DNA of 64,000 bases, from positions 248,001 to 312,000 of the forward strand of contig JAWKHL010000006.1 in the NCBI GenBank assembly GCA_041394845.1, given 5' to 3'. Below, in pieces: positions 52,721 through 62,087 of this stretch. The position numbers were made by a program, and so were the translations under genes. Under the pieces are notes generated by a model, which saw nothing but the letters and a program-made list of their open reading frames with translations, made no database searches and was not told where the DNA came from. This stretch comes from JAHCHG01 sp041394845. Lineage in GTDB: Bacteria > Acidobacteriota > Blastocatellia > Pyrinomonadales > Pyrinomonadaceae. Position 1 is the stretch's first letter. Each line of letters opens with the position of its first letter.

Positions 52721-54279
52721 AATACGACGTCGCCGTCATCGGCGGAGGACACAACGGTCTGACCTGCGCCTGTTATCTGGCCAAAGCGGGTTTGCGGGTG
52801 ATCGTCATCGAGCGCCGCCCGATCGTCGGCGGGGCGGTCTGCACGGAAGAAGATCTGATCGAGGGTTACAAGATCGACGTCGGTTCGAGCGCGCACATCA
52901 TGATCCACCTGACACCGGTCGTCCGCGATCTCGAACTGGAGAGATTCGGCCTCCGCTACATCGACTGCGACCCGTTCGCCTTTGCGCCGCTTTCGGACGG
53001 CCGGGGCGCGATCTATTTCTGGAAAGACGTCGATAAAACCTGCCAGTCGATCGCCGAGGTTTCGCCCGCCGACGCCGACCGCTACCGGAAGTTCGTGGCC
53101 GAATGGGAACGGCTCAACGAGGGCGTTTTCGAGGCCTTTCTGAAACCGCCGACCATGCTTAATCTGGGCCGTCATATGATCTTCGGAACGAGATCGAAAA
53201 ATCCGGCTGACACGGTGCGCAAACTGATGACCTCTTACGGAGCGCTGGTTCGGGAGACTTTCAAACACGAGGGATTGCGGGCGGCTCTCGGATGGCTGGC
53301 GGCGCAGTCGGGGCCGCCGCCGACCGCTCCGGCGACCGGAGATTTCCTCGGCTGGCATTCGATGATCCACCGCTCGGGCGTCAAACGCCCCGAAGGCGGT
53401 TCCGGCGCTTTGACGCGGGCGATGGCCCGATGCCTGGAGCATCACGGCGGCGAGATCTTGTTGGATGCCGAGGTCGCTAAAATCGAGGTCGAGGGCGGGC
53501 GGGCGACGGGGATCATCTTGAAAAACGGCGAACGCATCCGTGCCGCGCGGATCGTCTCCAACGCCCACGTTCACACGACCTTTTTAAAATTGATCGGCCC
53601 GGAAAATCTTCCCGCAGGTCTGGCCGAACGGATCGAGAACATCCGCATCGGCAACGGGTTCGGGATGATCGTCCGCTGCGCCGTCAGCGAACTGCCCGAT
53701 TACGCCTCTGCGCCGAACGGCGGACGGGCGGGCGAATGCCACCGCGGTCTGCAACTGCTCTGCCCTTCGATGGAATATCTGGAAAACGCCTACGCCGATT
53801 ATCTGCGCGGACGACCTTCGGAAAAACCGGGCGCGCTGGCGATGACCTTTTCGGCCGTCGATCCGACGCTCGCCCCCGCCGGTCGGCACACGCTTTTTAT
53901 CTGGGGGCAATATTATCCTTACGAACTTTCCACCGGCGAGAACTGGGACGATATCGAAGAGCGCGAGGCCGACCGCCTGATCGATGTCGTCAACGATTAC
54001 GCCCCGAACGTCCGCGATTCGATCATCGACCGTTTCATCCAATCGCCGCTCGATCTCGAACGCCGCCTCGGCCTCCTGCGCGGCAACGTCATGCACGTCG
54101 AGATGGATTTCGATCAGATGTTCCTTTTCCGCCCCTTACCGGAAATGAGCGCATACAAGACGCCGTTCGAAAATCTCTATCTGACCGGAGCCTCAACCCA
54201 CCCCGGCGGAGGCGTCTTCGCCGCCTCGGGCCACAACACGGCGCAGGTCGTTTTGCGGGACGTCAAGGGCTGGTTTTAA
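52705..54279 (+). CDS. FAD-dependent oxidoreductase of the phytoene-desaturase-like (PYROXD2-type) family
   Basis: 524 residues. The dinucleotide motif VIGGGHNGLTCACYLAKAG is at about 11-29 and the C-terminal YLTGASTHPGGGVFAASGHN is the flavin-contact end shared with CrtI enzymes. It is closer to the PYROXD2/NDP-dependent carotenoid-like branch than to the CrtI-type gene at 41568. Substrate unknown. The start codon lies inside a heptad repeat, and no ribosome binding site remains (CTCCTT occurs on the wrong strand sense), so translation may be weak. Confidence 0.88.
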   Translation: MRSEIKYDVAVIGGGHNGLTCACYLAKAGLRVIVIERRPIVGGAVCTEEDLIEGYKIDVGSSAHIMIHLTPVVRDLELERFGLRYIDCDPFAFAPLSDGRGAIYFWKDVDKTCQSIAEVSPADADRYRKFVAEWERLNEGVFEAFLKPPTMLNLGRHMIFGTRSKNPADTVRKLMTSYGALVRETFKHEGLRAALGWLAAQSGPPPTAPATGDFLGWHSMIHRSGVKRPEGGSGALTRAMARCLEHHGGEILLDAEVAKIEVEGGRATGIILKNGERIRAARIVSNAHVHTTFLKLIGPENLPAGLAERIENIRIGNGFGMIVRCAVSELPDYASAPNGGRAGECHRGLQLLCPSMEYLENAYADYLRGRPSEKPGALAMTFSAVDPTLAPAGRHTLFIWGQYYPYELSTGENWDDIEEREADRLIDVVNDYAPNVRDSIIDRFIQSPLDLERRLGLLRGNVMHVEMDFDQMFLFRPLPEMSAYKTPFENLYLTGASTHPGGGVFAASGHNTAQVVLRDVKGWF

Positions 54280-54685
54280 TCAAAAAAGATGCCCGACCGC
54301 AGGCGGCTTGGCTGATTACAAGGAAATTGTCTTCGTTGAATCCAACCGCGAATGACACACTGACAAAATCAAATTCTCGACTACCGACGGATCTGCGCAT
54401 CTGAGATCCGAAAACCAAAATTGCAAACCCCCATTTGCAACTATTTCGGAAAGAGTGCATCATAAGCAGTGTTAATCCTTCTCTAACATCAATTTTTTGA
54501 TGTACTGGTCAAAGACGGTTTTTTTGGATGAGTTTGAGAGCAGGTTAGTTTTTTAATTACAGAAGTCGCTCTTGGAATTTTGAGCATCCGAAACCCGACC
54601 CTTCGCAGACAGACCGTTTTTCTCCGAAGCCAACTCGATTCGAAACTTCTTTAGATATTCCCTAAAAAGGAAACAAGGTACAATT
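54280..54685 (+). other. Non-coding stretch, probable long 5' leader of the RRM gene
   Basis: 406 nt without a supported gene. It holds heptad-like traces near 54390-54420 and several T-rich stretches. Position before an RNA-binding-protein gene suggests a structured leader of the type that gives cold or autogenous control; no specific element was recognised. Confidence 0.4.
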
Positions 54686-54997
54686 ATGTCAATGAAATTA
54701 TATGTAGGAAATCTTTCCTTTAACACCACCGATCACGATTTGGAACAAGTTTTCGGAGAAATCGGAACAGTGGAATCGGTCAACATCATCGAAGACCGCG
54801 ACACGGGCCGCTCGCGCGGTTTCGGTTTTGTCGAAATGGCCAGCCAGGAAGAAGGCCAGAACGCCATCTCCCAACTCGACGGTCAGGAACTCGACGGTCG
54901 TCAACTGAAGGTCAACGAAGCCAAACCGCGTGAAAACCGGTCGGGCGGCGGCCGCGGCAGAAACCGCGGCGGCTACGGCGGCGGTTCGCGCTGGTAA
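54686..54997 (+). CDS. RRM-type glycine-rich RNA-binding protein
   Basis: 103 residues. One RRM: RNP2 LYVGNL (5-10) and RNP1 RGFGFVEM (about 44-51), followed by a Gly/Arg tail (SGGGRGRNRGGYGGG). Bacterial Rbp proteins of this form are common in cyanobacteria and acidobacteria, bind single-stranded RNA and are often cold-induced. Two start ATGs (54686 and 54692) are possible. A strong terminator follows; the long leader hints at post-transcriptional control. Confidence 0.95.
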   Translation: MSMKLYVGNLSFNTTDHDLEQVFGEIGTVESVNIIEDRDTGRSRGFGFVEMASQEEGQNAISQLDGQELDGRQLKVNEAKPRENRSGGGRGRNRGGYGGGSRW

Positions 54998-55012
54998 ATG
55001 ATCTTACGATCC

Positions 55013-55057
55013 GAAAAAAGAGGTCTTCCGGTATCTACCGGAAGACCTCTTTTTTTA
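55013..55057. terminator. Rho-independent terminator after the RRM gene
   Basis: AAAAAAGAGGTCTTCCGGTA pairs with TACCGGAAGACCTCTTTTTTT around a 2-4-nt loop. It also serves the convergent gene ending at 55076. Confidence 0.92.
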
Positions 55058-55075
55058 TCGGCGTTCAATTAACAT

Positions 55076-55675
55076 TCACCTTTTTTTCTTGAGATGCCGG
55101 GTCGTGTGCTCGGTAACGGACGAGAATTCCCGACCGGCTTCGGGCGGCATCAGCAGGTCGTTGGTGGTCGCGTTGAGGCCGTCGAGCTGGCGTTGATGTT
55201 CGGCCTCGGAAGCGTTTTCTTCGAGCATTTTTCTGGGGACGGAAAAGATCAATCCGTTGAAGATCAGAGCCAGACCGACGAAGATCGTCACCACTCCGGC
55301 GGCCGCCAGTATAAGCAAATCTTCATTATGGGCCATCAGGCTGATGATGGAGAAAGCCAGCGCCGCTCCCAACCCGATAAAAGACACCATGCTTCCAGCC
55401 CGGATTCGCCTGAGTCTCCGCTCTTCGGGCGATTCGAGGAATCTTTCTATTTCGGGAAGAGCGTGTTCGGTCAGAATATGAATATCTTTGGCCGACCTCA
55501 TCTCGTTGATCCGGGAGGCAAAAGCGCGACCGATCTCGTCGCGGGCCGAAACCGCCGAGGCCGTGATGCTGTCGGGCTTTTCGAGCGTCTGGCGAACCCG
55601 GCGCAGATCGGTTCCGCAGGCCCGGCAAAATTGATTCGATTGAATTTCCTGCAAACCGCAACTCGGACAAAACAT
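55076..55675 (-). CDS. Zinc-ribbon membrane protein of unknown function
   Basis: 199 residues. N-terminal zinc ribbon C3-P-S-C6 ... FC-R-A-C (CxxC twice) in the cytosol, a helical segment, two adjacent membrane helices (about 95-115 and 120-142) and a charged C-terminal tail. The ribbon-plus-two-helices layout is frequent in this phylum and of unknown role. Monocistronic. Confidence 0.8.
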   Translation of the reverse strand: MFCPSCGLQEIQSNQFCRACGTDLRRVRQTLEKPDSITASAVSARDEIGRAFASRINEMRSAKDIHILTEHALPEIERFLESPEERRLRRIRAGSMVSFIGLGAALAFSIISLMAHNEDLLILAAAGVVTIFVGLALIFNGLIFSVPRKMLEENASEAEHQRQLDGLNATTNDLLMPPEAGREFSSVTEHTTRHLKKKR

Positions 55676-55788
55676 ATTTTTCGGCGTCGCTCCTTATTTT
55701 CCTCCGATAATTATATCAATCAAAAAAAATAATACGAACCGGGTTCGATTTAGTTCGTCCCGAACATTTTGATCCCGGATAAAAAAAT

Positions 55789-55824
55789 CAAATCCAAAAT
55801 CCGAAATCCAAAATCCAAAATTCA
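55789..55824. repeat. Heptad repeat, AAATCCA type
   Basis: AAATCCA, AAATCCG, AAATCCA, AAATCCA, AAATTCA: strict 7-base period. Confidence 0.65.
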
Positions 55825-55860
55825 CTCGTTCCCACCCGTTTGGGTAGTTTCATTTAAAGA

Positions 55861-55914
55861 AAGGAGTCCCGCCGCTTCAGGCCGCGCGGCCCGAAGCTTT
55901 TCGGGACTCCTCAA
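55861..55914 (-). terminator. Long GC-rich hairpin, probable terminator of the lipoprotein gene
   Basis: Outer stem GGAGTCCCG/CGGGACTCC encloses an inner stem GCTTC-GGCCGC/GCGGCC-GAAGC. Read on the minus strand it is followed by TTTCTTT, so it would end the gene that stops at 55954. Confidence 0.65.
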
Positions 55915-55953
55915 AAGAGAAGAATATAAAAAAATCGAAGTACTACAAACTAA

Positions 55954-56397
55954 TTAGAATTCACATTGATAGGCCGAGAACGATTTCTTGGCATTGTCCA
56001 GCGCCGTTTTGCAGGCCGTGGCCAGAGTGCCTTTGGTCTGCGGATTGGCGGCCAAATCCTTCCAGGACTTGCGGGTTTGTTCCATACTGGATTTGAACGG
56101 TGTGCGGGCGGCTTCCGGCACTTTGCCCATGATGCAGGCCTCGACCTTTTCCAGATATTCGTCGCATTCGGCAACGCCTATCTTATCGCCCGTCGAAGCC
56201 GTTTTATCGGCGTCCGATTTCTTTTCGCCTTCGGGACTTCCGGCATCAGGTTTCTTTTCCGCATCCGGCGAGGTTTTGGTCTCGGCCGGTTTGTCGGTTT
56301 TCTTTTCGGTCGGCGCACCGGTATCGCAAGCGGCCAATCCGGCGATCAACAAGAACATCAAAACATTACACAGTAATGCCTTGCTCAATTTGTTCAT
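55954..56397 (-). CDS. Small lipoprotein of unknown function
   Basis: 147 residues from ATG at 56397, chosen for the GGAGAG 8 nt upstream. Lipobox LIAGLAAC places the lipidated cysteine near residue 24. An acidic/Lys-rich linker (about 28-75) leads to a helical domain with three cysteines (VAECDEYLEKVEACIMG ... ATACKTAL ... YQCEF). The Cys pattern and helices recall small periplasmic lipoproteins of this phylum; function unknown. Confidence 0.8.
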   Translation of the reverse strand: MNKLSKALLCNVLMFLLIAGLAACDTGAPTEKKTDKPAETKTSPDAEKKPDAGSPEGEKKSDADKTASTGDKIGVAECDEYLEKVEACIMGKVPEAARTPFKSSMEQTRKSWKDLAANPQTKGTLATACKTALDNAKKSFSAYQCEF

Positions 56398-56625
56398 AGA
56401 TTTACTCTCCATATTTTTTTTTGTTGGATACACAACTTAACGGATAAAATAACACAAAACACTTTTATTTTCCCCGCCCGTTCGGGTTTTTTTATTTTTA
56501 CCTGATAAAGAGGGCGATCTGCGTCTTCGGAAAATTCTCTGATTTTCCCGATAAAACCGCCCCACCTCAAAAGAAGCTCTCTTTTCAACCGAAAGAAAAC
56601 TCCCGTGAAAAATCTCCGATCGAAA

Positions 56626-56660
56626 AAATCCGAAACCCGAAATCCGAAATCCGAACTTTC
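56626..56660. repeat. Heptad repeat, AAATCCG type, abutting the M1 gene
   Basis: AAATCCG, AAACCCG, AAATCCG, AAATCCG, AACTTTC. The stop codon of the M1 gene begins at 56659. Confidence 0.6.
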
Positions 56661-58581
56661 ACCTCTCTTCCCACTTCAAAACCGCATCGACCGAAGCGAT
56701 CGTGATCGGATGATAACCGGGACGCGCTTTTTTATAAATCTGACGGGCGCGCTCCAAACCTTCGGGAGTTTTGGCCAGTTCTTCAAAGAGCGGTTTGACG
56801 AATTTGCGCCGTCCGATCGTGGTCAGAAATTCTTCGAGCCGCGGATAGGCGGGCCGGTAATCGCGGCGGATCGACATCATCAGCCATTGATAGGCGATCT
56901 CGGAATTTCCGACTCCGGTCAGATGAAAAGCCCCGTCGAGTTCGGCCATTTTCTCCGCGCTCAGATCTTCGGGCATTGTTTTCAGAAAATGAAGCCATTC
57001 CTGCGTCGTCCATCCAGAGGTTTTCAGATCGCCGGCCGCCGATCTGCCTTCGAGCCAGTTCCGCTCCTGCGCCTCGACCTTTTGAAAAGCGTCCGAAGCC
57101 GGGCGCGGGGCGTCGTCGGGCAAACCGGGTTTCTCGATCCATTGATCGACATCGGCGCGCGAAACCATTTTGGGATTTTTGTCGATCAGGTTTTTCTGAA
57201 GATAATCGACGAAAGTCTCGGTCGTGATGCTCTGGAAGGCAAAATGATCGAAATAGCCGCGAACGAATTTGTCGAACTTTGGCCGCCCGACCTCTTCTTC
57301 CAGATGGCGCAGAAAGAGAGCGCCCTTTTCGTACGGCACGCCGGTAAATCCCTCGTCCGGGTCGCGTCCCCGGAGATCGACGTGGAGGATCTCGTCGCGT
57401 TCGTCCAGATCCGACAGTTCCTCTTCCAGAGAACGCCGCCCGAGCGTCGCCTCCATCTCGCGGCGCGGCACTCCGTAAACCGCTTCGATGATCCGGCGCT
57501 CCAGATAGGTCGTAAAACCTTCGTTGAGCCAGAAATCGCGCCAGGTGGCGTTGGTCACCAGATTGCCCGACCAGGAATGAGCCAGTTCGTGAGCGACCAG
57601 CGAAACCAGACTCCTGTCGCCCGCCAGAATGGTCGGCGTGGCGAAGGTGAGCATCGGGTTTTCCATTCCGCCGAACGGAAAACTCGGCGGCAGAACCAGC
57701 AGATCATAACGATCCCATCGATACGGGCCGTAGATCTTTTCGGTCTCTTCGACCATCTTTTCCGTGTCGGCCAGTTCATAGGCCGCCTTTTCGATCATCT
57801 CCGGTTCGGTGTAAATCCCGGTCCGTTTTCCCAGCGGGCGAAATTCCAGATCGCCGACGGCCACCGCGATCAGATAGGGCGGGATCGGATGAGTCATCTT
57901 GAAAGCGTATCGGCCGTCCCGGCGGTCGTTATCCTGCAGATTGCCCTCGGCGCTCATAACGGCCAAAAGCCCTTTCGGCGTCCGCACTTTGGCCGTGTAG
58001 GTGACGCGCACCTGCGGCGAGTCCTGCAAAGGGATGAAACTGCGGGCGTGGATGGCCTGCGCCTGCGAAAACATATAGGGCGTCTTTTTGCCGGCGGTCT
58101 GTTCGGGCGTCAGCCATTGCAGACCGGAAGCGTCCGGACTGGTGGCGTAAGTGATGCGGACGCGGTCGGCTTTGGCCGAAAGGCCGATGACCAGCGGCGC
58201 TCCCAAAAATTTGTCGGTTTCGCCGAGCCTGAACTTGACGGGCGAAAAGCTCTTGCCGCCGTCCTCCGATGCTTCGACCTTTTCGATGGTCAGATCGCGG
58301 GTGTCGAGGTTCAACAGCGCGTTCGGGTCGTCGGTCTTCCGCTCGAACTGCAAGGTGGCGGTTCCGCTAATGACCTTCTTGTCGAAAAGAACGTCCCAAT
58401 CCAGATCGACGTGCGTTACCCTTATCTCTCCGGGGTTGGAATAGGAATGAAAATCCTGAGCCGCAGCCGGTTTTTTTTGTTTATCAACTGGTTTCATATT
58501 TTGTCCGACGGCGTTCTTCGAAACGCCGGTCAAAAGAATTAAAAAAATTATGATGGCCGCATTTAAAAACTTCGTATTCAT
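56659..58581 (-). CDS. Secreted M1-family aminopeptidase
   Basis: 640 residues with a signal peptide (ends near AVGQN). GGMEN at 304-308 binds the substrate N-terminus; the zinc site is H331-E-L-A-H335 with E354 (W.NEGF). A C-terminal helical domain (about 480-640) matches the leukotriene-A4-hydrolase-like group. It trims N-terminal residues from peptides in the periplasm and would complement the endopeptidases at the other end of the window. Standalone; divergent from the CvpA-CAP gene. Confidence 0.95.
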   Translation of the reverse strand: MNTKFLNAAIIIFLILLTGVSKNAVGQNMKPVDKQKKPAAAQDFHSYSNPGEIRVTHVDLDWDVLFDKKVISGTATLQFERKTDDPNALLNLDTRDLTIEKVEASEDGGKSFSPVKFRLGETDKFLGAPLVIGLSAKADRVRITYATSPDASGLQWLTPEQTAGKKTPYMFSQAQAIHARSFIPLQDSPQVRVTYTAKVRTPKGLLAVMSAEGNLQDNDRRDGRYAFKMTHPIPPYLIAVAVGDLEFRPLGKRTGIYTEPEMIEKAAYELADTEKMVEETEKIYGPYRWDRYDLLVLPPSFPFGGMENPMLTFATPTILAGDRSLVSLVAHELAHSWSGNLVTNATWRDFWLNEGFTTYLERRIIEAVYGVPRREMEATLGRRSLEEELSDLDERDEILHVDLRGRDPDEGFTGVPYEKGALFLRHLEEEVGRPKFDKFVRGYFDHFAFQSITTETFVDYLQKNLIDKNPKMVSRADVDQWIEKPGLPDDAPRPASDAFQKVEAQERNWLEGRSAAGDLKTSGWTTQEWLHFLKTMPEDLSAEKMAELDGAFHLTGVGNSEIAYQWLMMSIRRDYRPAYPRLEEFLTTIGRRKFVKPLFEELAKTPEGLERARQIYKKARPGYHPITIASVDAVLKWEER

Positions 58582-58808
58582 GCATCTTTCTCCAATATCC
58601 GATATTCCAAAGCCGGGGGAAAACCGCCCCGGAAACTTATCTGAAATGACTGAAAGTATTTAAGACACAATTATAGATTCAAGCGGAGAAAAAAGCGATG
58701 CCGGGAAAAGTTCGGGAGATGAAAGCAACGGGGGCGATAACTCAAAAATTCCGACGGTGGCGAATTTTCCTTGAAACAGATTGACGCTTTTCGGCGTCCA
58801 ATCGATCA

Positions 58809-59768
58809 ATGAACCCGATCGACCTTTTATTGATCTTCATCGTTTTGCTGGGCGCGGCCCTCGGCTGGCATCGCGGGTTCATCGCCGGAACGCTCGATCT
58901 GACGCGCTGGACGGCCGGCGTTTTGCTGGCTTTAGCGCTTTACGGTCCGCTCTCGCGGCTGCTGGAAACGGCGACCGCCGGGTCCCCGGTCTGGATCAAA
59001 CCGGCGGCGTTTCTGGGCGTTTATTTTTCAGTTTCCCTGTCCGTCCGGATGATCAATTCCAGACTTTTTAATAAACTCCCGAAGGAAATCCGCCGAAACC
59101 CGCTCAATCGCGGATTCGGAACCCTGCCCGGGATCTTCGGCGGTCTGATCCTGGCGGTCATCGCCTCGGCCTCGCTCTATTCGCTTCCGTTTTCCGGCGG
59201 TTTTCAGGAGTATCTCGATCAAAGCCGGCTGGCCGAACCGCTGGCCGCTTATTCCGATCCGATCGAGACGGCTTTCGCGCCGGTCTTTGAAGATGCGGTG
59301 GCAGAAACCCTGACCCGCCGCCTGACTCATTATCCCGGTTCGCACGAAACGATCGAACTGCCTTTCAAACTCGATAAATTCCGACCGCGTCCCGATCTCG
59401 AAGCCGAGATGCTCGAACTGATCAACCGCGAACGGGCGTCCGCAGGACTGGCCCCGCTCAAGGCCGACCCGGAAATGCGACGGGTCGCCCTCGGTCATTC
59501 GGCCGATATGTTCCGGCGCGGTTATTTTTCGCATTACACGCCCGAACATAAAGACCCTTTCGAGAGAATGAAGGAATCGGACGTTCGTTTTCGGATTGCG
59601 GGTGAAAATCTGGCATTTTCGCCGACCTTAAAGATCGCGCATACCGGTTTGATGAATTCGCCCGGCCATCGCGCCAATATTCTGCGACCGCAGTTCGGCC
59701 GGGTCGGGATCGCCATCTTGGACGGCGGAAGGCGGGGATTGATGATAACTCAGAACTTCCGCAATTGA
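58809..59768 (+). CDS. CvpA-like membrane domain fused to a CAP (SCP/PR-1) domain
   Basis: 319 residues. Residues 1-130 have four hydrophobic helices in the CvpA pattern (DLLLIFIVLLGAALGWHRG). Residues about 195-319 are a CAP domain: LELINRERASAGLAPLKADP, H in VALGHSADM, RGYFSHYTP, AGENLAF and the closing MNSPGHRANIL. The CAP part would face the periplasm and could bind glycans or a peptide. Fusion of these two families is known in some bacteria but uncommon. It converges with the next gene, leaving 10 nt. Confidence 0.88.
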   Translation: MNPIDLLLIFIVLLGAALGWHRGFIAGTLDLTRWTAGVLLALALYGPLSRLLETATAGSPVWIKPAAFLGVYFSVSLSVRMINSRLFNKLPKEIRRNPLNRGFGTLPGIFGGLILAVIASASLYSLPFSGGFQEYLDQSRLAEPLAAYSDPIETAFAPVFEDAVAETLTRRLTHYPGSHETIELPFKLDKFRPRPDLEAEMLELINRERASAGLAPLKADPEMRRVALGHSADMFRRGYFSHYTPEHKDPFERMKESDVRFRIAGENLAFSPTLKIAHTGLMNSPGHRANILRPQFGRVGIAILDGGRRGLMITQNFRN

Positions 59769-59778
59769 TCCCGTCTTT

Positions 59779-60900
59779 CTACTTTTTCTTCTCCGCTTCT
59801 CTTACCTTGTCGAGAAATATTTTTTCGGCGTCGGAAAACCGGACCTCCTCGGCCTTCAGAGTCTTGTCCGGTTTGTACCAGAAAAACCGCGAGTAAAATT
59901 TGCGAAGTTCGGCGTCCTTGAAATCCAGACCGCGAACGGCGTAAAAGAAATTGCGAACCAGTTTGAGCTCCGTTTCGCTCAACTCGGCCAGATCGTTCTG
60001 ATCGACCCCGTCCCACGGTTTGAGATCGAAGTAGGGAAGGATCTTTTCGGCCATTTCCGGCTCGATGCATTCGTCCTCGTCGCCCCGGCACCAGCGCGAC
60101 GCCCAACCGGCCGGCCAGTTGTATTCACCGACAAAGAAATCGTTGTCGGGCCGGAAGTTTTTCTCTTCGAGCAACAGATAGCCCCGGTTGAGATGGGCCA
60201 TCCGGATCTTCGGAGATTCCTCATCGAACCAAAACGACTGATTTTGGTCAATGACGCCGTCGCCCTCGATCTGCCACGGAGCGGCTTTTCCGCTTTTGAC
60301 GAAACTGGCCGGAATAAAATAGATCCCGTTATCGAGATGCACCTCCAGCCGGAAATCGTCGATCTGAGAGTTAGCCCAGCGTTTTCCGGTCGTTATCTGA
60401 TAATTGAAATCCCTCTGCATCTCGACCGAAGTGCCGCCGCGAAAACGGTACGTGTGGCGGATCCTGTTCGATCCTTTTTTGAAATCGGCCGGAAAATAAT
60501 AAACGAAATCGTCGCCCCGCACCTCGCTGTCGCCGAGTTTGAACGAGGTATCTTTCATTCTTTTGATCTGAAAGGGAATGGTCCGGCCGTTGACCTCGAC
60601 GGTAAAACCGGTGATCTGCGGATGGGATTCCTCCTCCTGACTGACGTCGCCGATCGCCGGCGGGGTGACGAAACCGACCGTCAGACGTCTGGCCCGATCG
60701 GGATTGAAAAATTCAAAGTCCACCTCGACGTCCATATAGGAAAAATCGCGGACGTAAAATCTGAGGACCTCTTTTTTCAGCCCGATCCTGGTTTCCTGCA
60801 AAGGGATCAGCGTGTTGCCCGAAGAATAAAAGGAGCCGTCATTGGCCAAAACCGAAAGAGCGGTCACAAACAAAACCAGCGGCAAAAGAATCTTTTTCAT
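59779..60900 (-). CDS. Secreted protein with C-terminal YARHG domain
   Basis: 373 residues from ATG at 60900, with GGAGATGATT just upstream; an extension to 61050 is rejected because it has no binding site and precedes the signal peptide. Signal peptide 1-19. The main part is a beta-rich domain (VEVDFEFFNPDRARRLTVGF) of the DUF4424-like kind; the C-terminus (about 310-350: FFYAVRGLDFKDAELRKFYS) is a YARHG domain, thought to bind the cell envelope. Possibly co-transcribed with the lipoprotein gene at 61047. Confidence 0.8.
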   Translation of the reverse strand: MKKILLPLVLFVTALSVLANDGSFYSSGNTLIPLQETRIGLKKEVLRFYVRDFSYMDVEVDFEFFNPDRARRLTVGFVTPPAIGDVSQEEESHPQITGFTVEVNGRTIPFQIKRMKDTSFKLGDSEVRGDDFVYYFPADFKKGSNRIRHTYRFRGGTSVEMQRDFNYQITTGKRWANSQIDDFRLEVHLDNGIYFIPASFVKSGKAAPWQIEGDGVIDQNQSFWFDEESPKIRMAHLNRGYLLLEEKNFRPDNDFFVGEYNWPAGWASRWCRGDEDECIEPEMAEKILPYFDLKPWDGVDQNDLAELSETELKLVRNFFYAVRGLDFKDAELRKFYSRFFWYKPDKTLKAEEVRFSDAEKIFLDKVREAEKKK

Positions 60901-61046
60901 AATCATCTCCCCGAAATCTGTCGGCGGTTGTTCCGGAACAAGCGGGCCGAAATTGCGGTCCGGCATTTTCGCAAAGAATTTAATCAGATTTTTAAGTCGC
61001 TGACAAACGGAGGAAATTGTTTGATGCGGATCGATAAGATGTATCT

Positions 61047-61919
61047 TCAACCGATTTTTTTGACCTTCATCTGTTTGCCGTCGGCGCGGATGAATTTTCC
61101 GGTTCTCAATCCGGCGTCGTCAAAGACGAACTTATCCACGCCCGCGCCCTTGTCTTCCGAATGATAGGTGTATTTTTCCCCGGCGCCGCCGTCGGAGAAA
61201 AAGATCATCGTCCCGCTGCCTTTGGCCCATTTGAGTTCAAAGGCCATCTTGATCGGTTTGACCGTGCAGGTCGTCTCCCCGACCTGATAAGTGCCTTCGA
61301 AAGATCCATCTTCCCCGGCGTCGGCGGTTTCCCGATTTTTGGCGTCCTCTTTGAAATAACCGAGCAAAGTGTCGCCGCCGTTGTATCTGATGTCCGAGAT
61401 CCTCCAGGCGTCTCCCCGTTTGGTCAGCGAAAAGGTCAGATTTTCTTTCCGTCCGTAATTTTCAAATGCCACGCCGACCGCGGCTTTTTCGCCCTCGATC
61501 GAAGCAGGGCCGACCGACAGCTTTTTGATCTCCGCATCCTGGGCGTTGTAGAGCACGTCGAAATCCAGCACGCCGACCTCGTCGCGGTCGCTGTTGAGAT
61601 CGTTCCAGATCAGATCGGCCAGCGTCTTGTCGAAGAAACGGTCGAGCAAAGGACGGTTTTTGGTTTGGAAAAACGGGCTTTTCTCTTTTTGATGAAGATC
61701 GTAGAGCTGTTTGACGACCTGATCGGGCGAGACCTTGTCGAGATCGGTTTCGGCGCCCGAACCCTCCGCTCCGGGGGCGGGAGAATCCGTCGTCGAGGCC
61801 GGAGCGGTCGGCCGCACGGTCGTTTCGGACGACGGGGATGAGGATTCGTTTTTGGACGTCGAACAGCCGGCGGCCAAAAACAATCCGGCGAATAAAAGCA
61901 AAATACCTGTTATTTTCAT
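61047..61919 (-). CDS. Lipoprotein with DUF3828-like (NTF2-fold) domain
   Basis: 290 residues. Lipobox LFLAAGC, lipidated Cys near 19; a Ser/Pro/Thr linker (20-65); a DUF3828-like domain (about 70-180: FFDKTLADLIWND ... VLDFDVLYNAQDAEI); and a C-terminal beta domain (about 200-290). The DUF3828 fold is NTF2-like and may bind a small ligand. Upstream of the YARHG gene on the same strand. Confidence 0.82.
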   Translation of the reverse strand: MKITGILLLFAGLFLAAGCSTSKNESSSPSSETTVRPTAPASTTDSPAPGAEGSGAETDLDKVSPDQVVKQLYDLHQKEKSPFFQTKNRPLLDRFFDKTLADLIWNDLNSDRDEVGVLDFDVLYNAQDAEIKKLSVGPASIEGEKAAVGVAFENYGRKENLTFSLTKRGDAWRISDIRYNGGDTLLGYFKEDAKNRETADAGEDGSFEGTYQVGETTCTVKPIKMAFELKWAKGSGTMIFFSDGGAGEKYTYHSEDKGAGVDKFVFDDAGLRTGKFIRADGKQMKVKKIG

Positions 61920-62087
61920 TTTTACTCCTCAACCAACGAGCGGATTCGTTATGTCAACAGATAGGCATCTTACGCTTATTTTCAAATTTATCAAGCCCGG
62001 AAATAAAAAATCCTTGGGGGCGAAAAAATCTTGCTTCGGATCGTCAAATATCGTATTTTCAAAAAAATAAAAACCGGAGGGAACATC

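Noticed and set aside
56605..58542. 645-codon frame on the plus strand
   Set aside because: Antisense to the M1 aminopeptidase, whose zinc-site motifs are clear on the other strand.
60901..61050. Longer N-terminus of the YARHG protein
   Set aside because: It would bury the signal peptide; the ATG at 60900 has a binding site.
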